Assembly (NCBI GenBank): GCA_017446775.1
Contig: JAFSQE010000007.1
Span: 1 to 64,000 of the forward strand
Direction: 5' to 3'
Length of the DNA stretch: 64,000 nt
From: Bacteroidales bacterium
Lineage (GTDB): Bacteria > Bacteroidota > Bacteroidia > Bacteroidales > UBA932
A program made the position numbers and the translations under genes. The notes under the pieces are model-generated. The model was not told the DNA's origin. It saw only the letters and a program-made list of their open reading frames with translations, and ran no database searches. Positions 16,890 to 25,509 of this stretch are shown one piece after another. Numbering within the stretch: the stretch's first letter is position 1; every line of letters begins with the position of its first letter.

Positions 16890-18770
16890 ATGAAAAAGAT
16901 ATTTAACTGGTTATTGATTCTCTCTGTGTCAGCTGCTCTTACAGCCTGCCTGGGAGATAACTATCCGCAGCCCGATTCTGCTTTTCACGGCGGCGTATTC
17001 GATGCCGAAACCGGCGAATTGATGCTGCAGGACATCGGTGGCGAGGGCTCTCAGATAGAGGTGCTGGAGTGGACCAAGGACAAAGATGGAAATCTTATTT
17101 ATCCCAGACCCGACACCCGCCGCCTGAATTTCATGACCGACGGCAACTATCGCGACAACAACTTCTTCAAGGGAGACTACCGCGTGCAGTTCAACCTGAC
17201 CAACTTCAATCCCGCCACTGTGCAACTCAGCAGCAAGGATTCCGAGATTTGGGACGACAGCGTAACCGTTACGGACGAGGAGACCGGCGAGACCAGGACC
17301 ACCGATTTCAAGGTGATCCATCTGGACGGTGACACCGAGATGAACATTACCGCGATGCCCTGGTGCAGGGTGACCGTCAAGGATATCCACTTTGACGAGG
17401 AAAAGCAGCGTGTGTTTGCGCAGTTCGAGGTGGAATGCACCACTGCCGACCCGCTCAAAGAGGTCGGCGTGTTCTGCGACGAGTCGCAACACGTGTCATA
17501 CAGTATAAACTACTTTGGTGCACAATCTACAAAACAGGTGAAAGTGGACAAGGTGCTCAAGGAACCCACGGTCTTCACCGTCAAGATGCCTCTTGAAATG
17601 TTCCAGGACAAGGACAGCGGAAAGGACTATTATGTCCGCGTCGGTGCCCACACATCGGCTGTGGATGCCCGCTGGAATTATTCCAAGGCCGTGAAGATTC
17701 ACATCGATATGAAGCCGGTTGAGACCAAACCCCTTGGTATCGGCTGGGATCTGTTCAACAAGGAGTACGAGCAGATCTGGCTGAACGGCAAGCACAAGAG
17801 CCTGGACCAGATCTATTTCGATGACAAGGATTTCAAGAGCGGCAACGGTTGCTACGTAACGGTATCTGGTCCTGTAACCGAGGATGCCGGCTACCGGTTC
17901 ACCACATATATCTCACCGGGTGAGGGCAAGGGCGGTATCAAACCGACATTCGATATATCCGGTATCCCCGAGCAGGGTTGCCATATGCTGCTCACTCTCT
18001 ATATTTCAGATGCTTCCAAATTCAAATACAATGCGGACAGTCAGATCGAGATTGGTTCCAATGCAGTATTCGACAATGAGGAGATATGCTGGATATTCGG
18101 CGAGTTCCGTTTCAAGAACGGCTGGCAGACGCTTGACCTCTCGGTGGCGAAGCCTTCTCAGATAGTGGGCTCCGTGCGCCGCAACCATATGAACTGGTTC
18201 CGTTTCTATCACAAGGACTTTGACGGAAACGTCACAGTCAAGTTCGATGAGATCCGCTTCTACTACAAGACTCTGCTTGAGTCCTGCGATGCAGTTGCTG
18301 GATGGCAGGGATCAGGGGAGGTTACCCTAGACGAGAGCATCTGCCAGGAGGGCGAAGGGTGTGTATCTACCACCAACAATGGCAGCCTGATAAGCCTGCA
18401 GAAGACCTGGGGCAGCGAGTATGTCCCGACGCCCAGAGAGGGAGGTCACTTCCAGTTCTATCTTTATGTCTCCGATGAATCTGCATTCAACGGTGTGGAA
18501 AACCAGGTTGAGATTGGCAGCGGCGGAAGGGCTGATGTCAATGAACTCCACTGGGAACTCCCGACCCTTGAGAAAGGCTGGAATCTGGTTGACCTGAAGC
18601 TGGAAGATGCCATAGCCGTAGGAGGCGATATGGACCTTAGGAGCATGAACTGGTTCCGTGTATTCTCCAAGACCAACAAGGCGGCCGGCGACGTCACCAT
18701 GAAGGTAGACCGCCTGCGCTTCTATAAAGAAGGTTACAACAGAGAAGATATTGCCGATTTTGCGGATTAA
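16890..18770 (+). CDS. DUF3823-type surface lipoprotein with two beta-sandwich repeats
   Basis: A lipoprotein of 626 residues (lipobox ALTAC). The N-terminal third ('AFHGGVFDAETGELM' onward) looks like DUF3823, a domain often encoded just after susD. Two related domains follow, about 317-460 and 487-626. Each has a 'LYISD/LYVSD' strand, a 'SQIEIGS/NQVEIGS' strand, a 'GWQTLDLS/GWNLVDLK' strand and an 'MNWFRF/MNWFRV' strand, ending in 'DEIRFYYK/DRLRFYKE'. These resemble galactose-binding-like sandwich modules and recur in the next protein. A SusE/F-like glycan-binding role on the cell surface is the best guess. AAAAAAGGA precedes the ATG. Confidence 0.8.
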   Translation: MKKIFNWLLILSVSAALTACLGDNYPQPDSAFHGGVFDAETGELMLQDIGGEGSQIEVLEWTKDKDGNLIYPRPDTRRLNFMTDGNYRDNNFFKGDYRVQFNLTNFNPATVQLSSKDSEIWDDSVTVTDEETGETRTTDFKVIHLDGDTEMNITAMPWCRVTVKDIHFDEEKQRVFAQFEVECTTADPLKEVGVFCDESQHVSYSINYFGAQSTKQVKVDKVLKEPTVFTVKMPLEMFQDKDSGKDYYVRVGAHTSAVDARWNYSKAVKIHIDMKPVETKPLGIGWDLFNKEYEQIWLNGKHKSLDQIYFDDKDFKSGNGCYVTVSGPVTEDAGYRFTTYISPGEGKGGIKPTFDISGIPEQGCHMLLTLYISDASKFKYNADSQIEIGSNAVFDNEEICWIFGEFRFKNGWQTLDLSVAKPSQIVGSVRRNHMNWFRFYHKDFDGNVTVKFDEIRFYYKTLLESCDAVAGWQGSGEVTLDESICQEGEGCVSTTNNGSLISLQKTWGSEYVPTPREGGHFQFYLYVSDESAFNGVENQVEIGSGGRADVNELHWELPTLEKGWNLVDLKLEDAIAVGGDMDLRSMNWFRVFSKTNKAAGDVTMKVDRLRFYKEGYNREDIADFAD

Positions 18771-18819
18771 GGAACAAATAACTATAATCATAAAAATCAA
18801 CAAATCAAACTTTTAGCTT

Positions 18820-20946
18820 ATGAAAAAGTATTTAATGGCTTTGTTGGCAGTTGCCTTTGTGCTGACTGCCTGCACGCCCAAGGAGGTGCTCCCTTCAAGT
18901 ATCTCCCTGAACAAGACAGAGCTCAATCTGGTAGAAGGCGACAGCTTTACCATCCAGGCTCTGGTGAACCCCTCTGACGCGGTCAACAAAGAGTTGACCT
19001 GGGCTTCCAGTGCAGAGGCCGTGGCTACCGTAGACCAGACCGGTAAGGTGGTTGCTGTAAAGCAGGGTGAGGCTACCATCACCGCCACCGCAAAGGCGGC
19101 TTCTGCAGTGAAGGCTACCTGCAAGGTGACAGTTACAGAGAAAGCTATCCCCGTCGAGGCGGTCCAGCTCTCCGAGGCAGGCCCCGTAACGCTTGCCCAG
19201 AACGAGACCCTGGAGTTAACGGCCGTAATTACTCCCTCCAACGCTACTGACAGTAACATCGAATGGAAATCAGATGATGTTTCTGTGGCTACTGTAGATG
19301 CCAACGGCGTTGTCACAGCCCTTGGCAAGGGTACTGCACGTATCACCGCAACCGTGGGTGGCGTTACCAGCGAGCCTCTGGTGGTCACCGTAACGGTGCC
19401 GATGCCGATGTTTGCAAAGTTCGAGTCTATGGAGCTTCGCGTGGGGAACAGACTTACCGGAGATACTTCTGTATGGGTATACTATGGTACCGAGGACGAT
19501 TATCTCAACCGGGTTGAGATGAAGTATTGCGATGCAGAGGTCTCTTCAAGCGACGAATCTGTGGTCAAGGTTGTAAAACCTATCGCATTCCCCGACCCTA
19601 ACGATCCGACCCAACCGATGGATCCCACAGACGAGAACCTCACACTTGACGTTACTGCAGTGGGACCGGGTGTGGCAGAAATTACCATCGAGGATGTCAA
19701 TGGTGCCAAAAAGGTGATACCTGTAGTGGTAACGGCCAAGTCCGAGATAACCTACGACTGGCTGCCCGGGAAAGAACTGGTATCTACAAAGACACTTTAC
19801 AATGAAGACACCAAGATTGGCTGGCGTGCCGACTACTGTGACATTACACTTGGCGAAGGCTATGCTCCAGGCACCGAGTGTGTACACTTCAGCAACTATA
19901 ACGGTGTTTCAAGCACCACCAATACCAACTATCTGATTGCATCGTGCAAATTCTATCCGGTTGACATCGAGGAGATACCCAACCCCGCACTGTATATCCG
20001 CTTCTATATAAGCGACACCACTGCGGTTAAGTTTGACGGGGCAAATTCTCAGATAGAACTTACCAGCGGTGGAGACATGGATAATCAGGAGCTCACCTGG
20101 ACAGGTGGCAGAGTGTTCAAGAACTGGTATTCCAAGGTCGATCAGGAAGAGAATGGAGACATAAAGAAGCTGTACGATATCAGGAATGGCTGGAATACCC
20201 TTGTCCTTCCGCTTGAAGACTATGCAGAGTATATAAATGGCGGTGGTAAGATGTACCCGAATTCTGCGGGAGTATTCAACCCCTTCAACCCCAAGAAAGT
20301 CTGCTACTTCAGGTGGTATTCCAATCCGTGGGAAACAGACCTGATGGGCAAGAACTTTGAATTTGCAATAGATCAGTTCCGCATCGTAGACTGGACCGAG
20401 TATGTCTCTGTAGAAGAGAAGACCAGGGAACTGTGGATGGAGAGCGGTACTGCCAACAACTGCGCGGCTTACGCCTATCTGGAGAACAAAGATGGACACG
20501 AAGGCGTGTTTGGCGGTAAGGACGAGTTTATGGGCACAGGCGCAATTTCCAATTTCTGGCTGCGCGACTGGGGTGGTACCGGCCGCTGGGCTGCCCGCGA
20601 GTGGTCTCTCCCCCCGAACGTTGCCATAGAGGATTTGAAATTTGTATGGCAGCTGTGGGTGGATGATCCCGATTTCATCGGTGCCCTGGATACCCGTCTG
20701 GAGATATGCACAGGTTCAACAAAGTATGACACAGATAACTTCACATGGTCATACCTCCCGGGTAAGCTCAAACTACAAAAGGGATGGAACATAATAGAAG
20801 AGGACTTTGCCGCGGCTACGGTCGCCGGGAAAAAACTGAATCCCCGCAGCCTCTATACCTTCCGCCTTGTCTGGACCAATTCAGACGGCATACAGCCCTC
20901 CCGCCATTCATACTTTATAGATGATATCCACATTGTGAAGAAATAA
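18820..20946 (+). CDS. BIG2-domain surface lipoprotein, putative glycan-binding protein
   Basis: A lipoprotein of 708 residues (lipobox VLTAC). Two bacterial Ig-like (BIG2) domains lie at about 27-107 and 112-190 ('VSLNKTELNLVEGD'-type starts, 'VATVDQTGKVVAVKQGEATITA' and 'VATVDANGVVTALGKGTARITA'). A further beta-rich segment follows, then two modules (about 350-527 and 585-708) like those in the preceding protein ('SQIELTSGG', 'GWNTLVLPLEDY', 'FRWYS', 'DQFRIVDW'; 'TRLEICTGS', 'KGWNIIEEDF', 'FRLVW', 'DDIHIVKK'). The Ig-like part probably acts as a spacer holding binding modules off the membrane. Last gene before the terminator. Confidence 0.8.
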   Translation: MKKYLMALLAVAFVLTACTPKEVLPSSISLNKTELNLVEGDSFTIQALVNPSDAVNKELTWASSAEAVATVDQTGKVVAVKQGEATITATAKAASAVKATCKVTVTEKAIPVEAVQLSEAGPVTLAQNETLELTAVITPSNATDSNIEWKSDDVSVATVDANGVVTALGKGTARITATVGGVTSEPLVVTVTVPMPMFAKFESMELRVGNRLTGDTSVWVYYGTEDDYLNRVEMKYCDAEVSSSDESVVKVVKPIAFPDPNDPTQPMDPTDENLTLDVTAVGPGVAEITIEDVNGAKKVIPVVVTAKSEITYDWLPGKELVSTKTLYNEDTKIGWRADYCDITLGEGYAPGTECVHFSNYNGVSSTTNTNYLIASCKFYPVDIEEIPNPALYIRFYISDTTAVKFDGANSQIELTSGGDMDNQELTWTGGRVFKNWYSKVDQEENGDIKKLYDIRNGWNTLVLPLEDYAEYINGGGKMYPNSAGVFNPFNPKKVCYFRWYSNPWETDLMGKNFEFAIDQFRIVDWTEYVSVEEKTRELWMESGTANNCAAYAYLENKDGHEGVFGGKDEFMGTGAISNFWLRDWGGTGRWAAREWSLPPNVAIEDLKFVWQLWVDDPDFIGALDTRLEICTGSTKYDTDNFTWSYLPGKLKLQKGWNIIEEDFAAATVAGKKLNPRSLYTFRLVWTNSDGIQPSRHSYFIDDIHIVKK

Positions 20947-20977
20947 ATAATTCACAAGACCTAAACTTGGATAATTC

Positions 20978-21008
20978 GAGGGTGGCCAGTTTGGCCACCC
21001 TCTTTTTT
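20978..21008 (+). terminator. Rho-independent terminator of the first PUL operon
   Basis: A perfect 11-bp stem, GAGGGTGGCCA (20978-20988) with TGGCCACCCTC (20992-21002), loop GTT, followed by six T (21003-21008). It lies 31 bp after the lipoprotein stop codon and separates the two transcription units. Confidence 0.92.
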
Positions 21009-21017
21009 GCCCTTTCC

Positions 21018-21050
21018 AGTTGCAGATTTGCCGAATATGATATAATTTTG
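21018..21050 (+). promoter_or_regulatory. promoter of the second PUL operon
   Basis: TAATTTTG (21043-21050) fits the Bacteroidota -7 element TAnnTTTG. AGTTG at 21018-21022 lies 20 bp upstream as a -33 candidate. Transcription would start near the operator at 21057. Confidence 0.5.
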
Positions 21051-21056
21051 AGAGAT

Positions 21057-21074
21057 TAGTCAATCGATTTAATA
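21057..21074. promoter_or_regulatory. LacI-type operator at the second PUL operon
   Basis: TAGTCAATCG is identical to the left half and centre of the operator at 2180, and the right half (ATTTAATA) is degenerate. It begins 6 bp after the -7 element and reaches the ATG at 21074, so a bound repressor would block the start of transcription. (By my count the first T is 21057.). Confidence 0.55.
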
Positions 21075-22444
21075 TGAAAACACTCGGTAAAATCGCCTTG
21101 ATGATAATTTTAATGGGGGCGTTCTCCTGCACCAAGGTTGTCAAGGAGTATTATGAGATACCAGTTGAGGTTCCGGTAGAGTCGGAGGACGGAGACAAAC
21201 TGTTTGCCTACTCCATCCAGGCATTTGAAGTGCTGCCCACCAACAGCGCAGCAGAGAACAAGGTTCGCCTGCAGAACGCAATCGACTGGGCAACGGACCG
21301 TGGCGCGGTACTTTGGGTGGAACCGGTAGAGGGCGGATATCCCATTCAGGGCGGCATCGTTCTCAAGAAGAACGTCTCTCTGGTCGGGGTTCATGGCCCC
21401 ACCGGCCGCGGTACGGTGAAAGTGACAACAGACGAAGCGGGCAATGTTATAGACCGCAAGCCCACCGGCTCGCTGTTTGTGATTACGGACAAGAACCACC
21501 CCTTTATCACGGTGCAGAGCGCAACCCAGATCAAGGGCATCCAGTTCTATTATCCGGAGCAGGGGTTCAACGATGCCGGCAAGATTGTGGAGTATCCCCC
21601 CACAATCCAGGTGTCGCAGGACCAGGCGGTGCATGGGGTGACCCTCCAGAACCTGACCTTCTACGGCTGCTATTTTGCGATGGATTTCCGCGCAAAGGAA
21701 AAAAGTCCCTGCGAGCAGATCCTTTTTGAGCACTGCTACGGCTATCCCATAGGCGGCCGCTTTATAGCGATTAACTATTGCTACGATATCCCACGCATAC
21801 TCCACTGCCATGTGAATCCGGCCATAATGCGTGAGTTCAGGGGCGACTACAACCATGTTATCAACGACTACGTCGTTAACCAGAAGACCTACGCCTATTG
21901 GATAGACCATACCGACAATGCCCAGGTGATGGACATCTTTACCTTTGGTACCTACGGCGGCATATATCTTGGCCCATATACCTACGGCCAGCTCACCAAC
22001 TTTAACTTTGACCAGGTGTGCAATGGCGTTTTAAAGGATGGCAACACCTATTTCAACCGCATCTGGGAGGTGGCCCAGGGCTCTATCATCGCCAGCGTCT
22101 CGCCAGACGGGAAAGTGGCCAATATCCACCCCTTCATCGTCCAGGGACAGGGTCAGATATCAATCACAAACGTAGACTGCTTCTCCGGCAGGGCGCATGC
22201 AGATGTTTTGACCACCCAGGGCGTCTCTTACGATTTTTTGAAGGTCCAGGGCAGCAACTGGGTGTTGGTTACCGGCGTCAATTGCCGCATGCGCAACTAT
22301 CAGTCCGATGTCCCGATTACTGTGGCCAACACCCAGGCACAGGTAAGTTTTATCAACTGCTCCAACAAGGATGGTTATCTGTTCGATTTCCGCCGCAGTG
22401 GAGATAATCCTAACGACAAAGGCACATACAAGGTATATGATTAA
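21074..22444 (+). CDS. right-handed beta-helix (pectate-lyase-like) lipoprotein
   Basis: A lipoprotein of 456 residues (lipobox MGAFSC). The segment 'NKVRLQNAIDWATDRGAVLWVEP' (about 58-80) is the N-terminal turn typical of pectate-lyase-3/GH28-related folds, followed by repeated short beta-turns ('IKGIQFYYP', 'VTLQNLTFYGCYFAMDF', 'EQILFEHCYGYPIGG'). The fold call is good; catalytic residues of a known GH or PL family were not recognised. It is the first gene of the second unit, under its own operator, and its last bases overlap the next susC start. It could be a lyase, a hydrolase or a binding protein. Confidence 0.7.
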   Translation: MKTLGKIALMIILMGAFSCTKVVKEYYEIPVEVPVESEDGDKLFAYSIQAFEVLPTNSAAENKVRLQNAIDWATDRGAVLWVEPVEGGYPIQGGIVLKKNVSLVGVHGPTGRGTVKVTTDEAGNVIDRKPTGSLFVITDKNHPFITVQSATQIKGIQFYYPEQGFNDAGKIVEYPPTIQVSQDQAVHGVTLQNLTFYGCYFAMDFRAKEKSPCEQILFEHCYGYPIGGRFIAINYCYDIPRILHCHVNPAIMREFRGDYNHVINDYVVNQKTYAYWIDHTDNAQVMDIFTFGTYGGIYLGPYTYGQLTNFNFDQVCNGVLKDGNTYFNRIWEVAQGSIIASVSPDGKVANIHPFIVQGQGQISITNVDCFSGRAHADVLTTQGVSYDFLKVQGSNWVLVTGVNCRMRNYQSDVPITVANTQAQVSFINCSNKDGYLFDFRRSGDNPNDKGTYKVYD

Positions 22445-25400
22445 AAGACTCAGGCTTGCCGTGCTGCCGTTACTGCTGCTTGTGGCGACGGTGGCGGCGG
22501 CGCAAACCAACCGGGTGACGGTTACCGTTACCGATTCGGCGGCAGAACCGCTGCCGGGGGCGTTCGTACAGATCGAGGGCACCCAGAGCGGCACCGCTAC
22601 CGACCTGGACGGCCGGGCGGTTTTGGAAAAGGTGCCGGAAGGCGCCATCGTCAAGGTTACAATGCTGGGCTTTGCCGATGCCCGGCAACAGGTTGGCGGA
22701 CGCAGCGCCGTCAACATCGTTTTGCAGACCGACACACAGGCCCTGGAAGAGGTGGTGGTAATTGGTTACGGTACAGCAAAGCGGAAGGACTTTGTGGGCA
22801 GCGTGTCATCTGTCCGCCTGGAGAATTCTCCCGTTGCGCTGATGAACAACTCCAACGCCCTGGAAACCTTGAAGGGTACCGTGGCGGGTCTGGATATCGG
22901 TGCCGTAAGCAATGCCGGCGGCCAGCCCTCCATGCAGATGCGCGGCCAGCGCTCCATATCGGGCAGCAACGCCCCGCTGATCGTGGTGGACGGCGCAATC
23001 TATATCGGTGGCCTTAATGAGATCAACCCCGCCGACATAGCCACCATCGATGTCCTCAAGGATGCCAGCAGCGCCGCCGCCTTTGGCTCGCGAAGCTCCA
23101 ACGGCGTGATACTTATCACCACTAAAAAGGGCACGACAGAGAAGCCGGTGGTCACCTTCAACGTATCTGCCGGCCCGCAGTTCTGGAGCAACAAGCCCAA
23201 GCTCCTGAGCCCGGACCATTACATCCAGGCGGTTCAGGACCGTTTGCAGAGCACCGACGTAAGCTGGATGACGCCGCAGGAGAAAGAGAACTACGATGCG
23301 GGCATTGTTACCGACTGGCTAGATTTTGCCACCCGCATCGGCCTCAAGCAGGATTATCAGGCCAGCGTATCGGGAGTGGGCAAGAGGGTCAACTATTACC
23401 TCTCCGGGTCGTGGGCTGGCAACAACGGCATAGTGGTGGGCGATGATTTCCAGCGTACTTCTCTGCTTTGCAAGATATCCACAGACATCACCTCCTGGCT
23501 TAACCTGGCCATCGACGGAGCTTACACCCAGCAGGATTATTCCGGGGTGGCAGCCAACATCGGGACGGCCTATTTCATAAGCCCTTACGGGCAACCCTAC
23601 CGCTTCGGTACCACTCTGCTGGAGAAATATCCCGTAACCCAGAGCGATGGCTATCAGAACCCGCTGTGGCAGGCCGACCCCGACAACCGCCACAACAAGG
23701 AGATACGCGATTCCTACCGCCTCAACACCGCCGTCACCGTAAAGTGTCCGTGGGTAGAGGGTCTGAGCTTCAAGCTTAATTTCCTCAAACACGACATAGA
23801 GGCTTACTCTGAGAACTTTGTGTATGAGAACTACTATGTGAAGGATGGTTCTTACAAAGACGAAACCCGGTACGCCCCCTCTACGCTGCAGGGTTTTCTG
23901 GTGAACGCCAACGGCTCCATAAAGCACGAGAAGACCAACGGATACGTGCTGGATATGATATTGAACTATGCCCGTGAGTTTGGCCGGCACAGTGTGGATG
24001 CCACCCTGGTATCCACCCGCGACTGGACCACATACGACTGGGACCAGACTTCCGGCAGCAACTTCTCCAGCAACGGAAATACCCTGCTGGGCATCGCCGG
24101 TCTGCAGAAGGCAGACCATATAGAGTTTGCCCAGAACGGCTCTTCTGCCGCCAACGTCGGCTATCTGGCCCGGGTGATGTACTCCTTTGACAAGCGCTAT
24201 TCTCTAACCGCCTCTTACCGCCGCGACGGATCTTCGTTCTTTGGCGTAAACAAGAAGTGGGGCAACTTCTTCTCTTTCGGCGCAGCATGGACTCCCAGCA
24301 GCGAGGCATTCTGGAGCGACGGATTGCGGGCCACACTCACCGATCTGAAGGTGAAGGCATCCTGGGGGCGCAACGGCAACCAGGGGCTGCCGGCATTCGG
24401 CACCCTCTCTGCCATCCAGAACGGCACCTCCGGCGGGATGCGATATGAGTTTGACGGCGACGACATTGTCTACGGCCTGATACAGAGCGGCCTGGGCAAT
24501 CCGGAGCTTGGCTGGGAATCTACCGACGCCCTCAATGTCGGCTTTGAATCGGCATGGTTCGGCGGCCGGCTGCATCTGGACGTTGACGGATACTATTCGC
24601 AGACACACGACCAGATCTTTTCCCGCGACATCCCCATCCCCAACGGTTTTGAGCGGATGTCCTCTTCTATGGGACAGATAGACAACTGGGGCGTGGAGGC
24701 GACTTTAGGCGGCACCCTGGTGCGTGCCGGCGACTTTGCCTGGAACACCGGATTCACCTTCTGGTGGAGCCGCAACAAGCTGGTCCACCTCTATGGCGAA
24801 GACCTTGACGGAGATGGCAAGGAGGACGACGATGTGGCATCGTCCCGCTTTATCGGCCACGGCCTGGGCGCCATTTACGGCTATGTGCAGGACGGTATCG
24901 TCCAGGTAGACGACTACGACTATATCGGCATCTACGGCACAGAGCCGGGCTATCCCAAGTATGTGGATCTGACCGGAGACGACCGCATAACCACAGAGGA
25001 CCGCACAATCCTGGGCTATACGTCGCCCAACTTCAAGCTCAACTGGCACAATACCTTGAGTTGGCGTGGGCTGGAACTCTATGCGATGCTCACCGGAACC
25101 TTTGGCGGCGACCACCACTGGCTGCGGAGCAACCCCAACGCCTACCGCATCAACGGTTACGGCTATCCTACCGGGAACTGCCTGGATATCCCTTACTGGA
25201 CAGAGGAGAATCCTTCCAACATCTATCCCAAGGCGTCATTCACATCCGACAGCCGTTTCATTGGCCTGCAAGACCGCACATTTGTCCGGCTGCAGGATAT
25301 CACCCTGACCTATAACTTCCCGCGCCGGTGGCTCTCCAGGGCCAATGTCGGCGCTCTGAAGGTCTATCTTACCGGCCGCAACCTGCTCACCCTCACCAAA

Positions 25401-25496
25401 TGGGTGGGCGACGACCCCGAGACCGGATCTTACGTGCTCACCAACGCCATGCCCGTGGCCAAGTCGCTCTCGCTGGGCATGACCATCAACTTTTAG
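22437..25496 (+). CDS. SusC/RagA-type TonB-dependent transporter (second)
   Basis: 1019 residues. ATG 22437 lies inside the end of the preceding gene (8-bp overlap) and gives a clean Sec signal peptide ending in TVAAAQ; a more upstream in-frame start would bury it. Domains: a carboxypeptidase-regulatory-like domain ('VTDSAAEPLPGAFVQIEG'), TonB box 'EEVVVIGYGTAKRKDFVGSV', a plug with 'LIVVDGAIYIGG' and 'IDVLKDASSAAAFGSRSSNGV', then a barrel ending 'SLGMTINF'. Its sequence is clearly different from the SusC at 11721, so the two probably take different oligosaccharides. Confidence 0.96.
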   Translation: MIKRLRLAVLPLLLLVATVAAAQTNRVTVTVTDSAAEPLPGAFVQIEGTQSGTATDLDGRAVLEKVPEGAIVKVTMLGFADARQQVGGRSAVNIVLQTDTQALEEVVVIGYGTAKRKDFVGSVSSVRLENSPVALMNNSNALETLKGTVAGLDIGAVSNAGGQPSMQMRGQRSISGSNAPLIVVDGAIYIGGLNEINPADIATIDVLKDASSAAAFGSRSSNGVILITTKKGTTEKPVVTFNVSAGPQFWSNKPKLLSPDHYIQAVQDRLQSTDVSWMTPQEKENYDAGIVTDWLDFATRIGLKQDYQASVSGVGKRVNYYLSGSWAGNNGIVVGDDFQRTSLLCKISTDITSWLNLAIDGAYTQQDYSGVAANIGTAYFISPYGQPYRFGTTLLEKYPVTQSDGYQNPLWQADPDNRHNKEIRDSYRLNTAVTVKCPWVEGLSFKLNFLKHDIEAYSENFVYENYYVKDGSYKDETRYAPSTLQGFLVNANGSIKHEKTNGYVLDMILNYAREFGRHSVDATLVSTRDWTTYDWDQTSGSNFSSNGNTLLGIAGLQKADHIEFAQNGSSAANVGYLARVMYSFDKRYSLTASYRRDGSSFFGVNKKWGNFFSFGAAWTPSSEAFWSDGLRATLTDLKVKASWGRNGNQGLPAFGTLSAIQNGTSGGMRYEFDGDDIVYGLIQSGLGNPELGWESTDALNVGFESAWFGGRLHLDVDGYYSQTHDQIFSRDIPIPNGFERMSSSMGQIDNWGVEATLGGTLVRAGDFAWNTGFTFWWSRNKLVHLYGEDLDGDGKEDDDVASSRFIGHGLGAIYGYVQDGIVQVDDYDYIGIYGTEPGYPKYVDLTGDDRITTEDRTILGYTSPNFKLNWHNTLSWRGLELYAMLTGTFGGDHHWLRSNPNAYRINGYGYPTGNCLDIPYWTEENPSNIYPKASFTSDSRFIGLQDRTFVRLQDITLTYNFPRRWLSRANVGALKVYLTGRNLLTLTKWVGDDPETGSYVLTNAMPVAKSLSLGMTINF

Positions 25497-25500
25497 GAGG
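25495..25500 (+). promoter_or_regulatory. Shine-Dalgarno sequence that decides the second susD start
   Basis: AGGAGG abuts an ATG at 25501 with no spacer, but lies 9 bp before the ATG at 25510. The spacing favours 25510, which also gives a normal lipoprotein signal peptide. Confidence 0.55.
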
Positions 25501-25509
25501 ATGCGAAAG

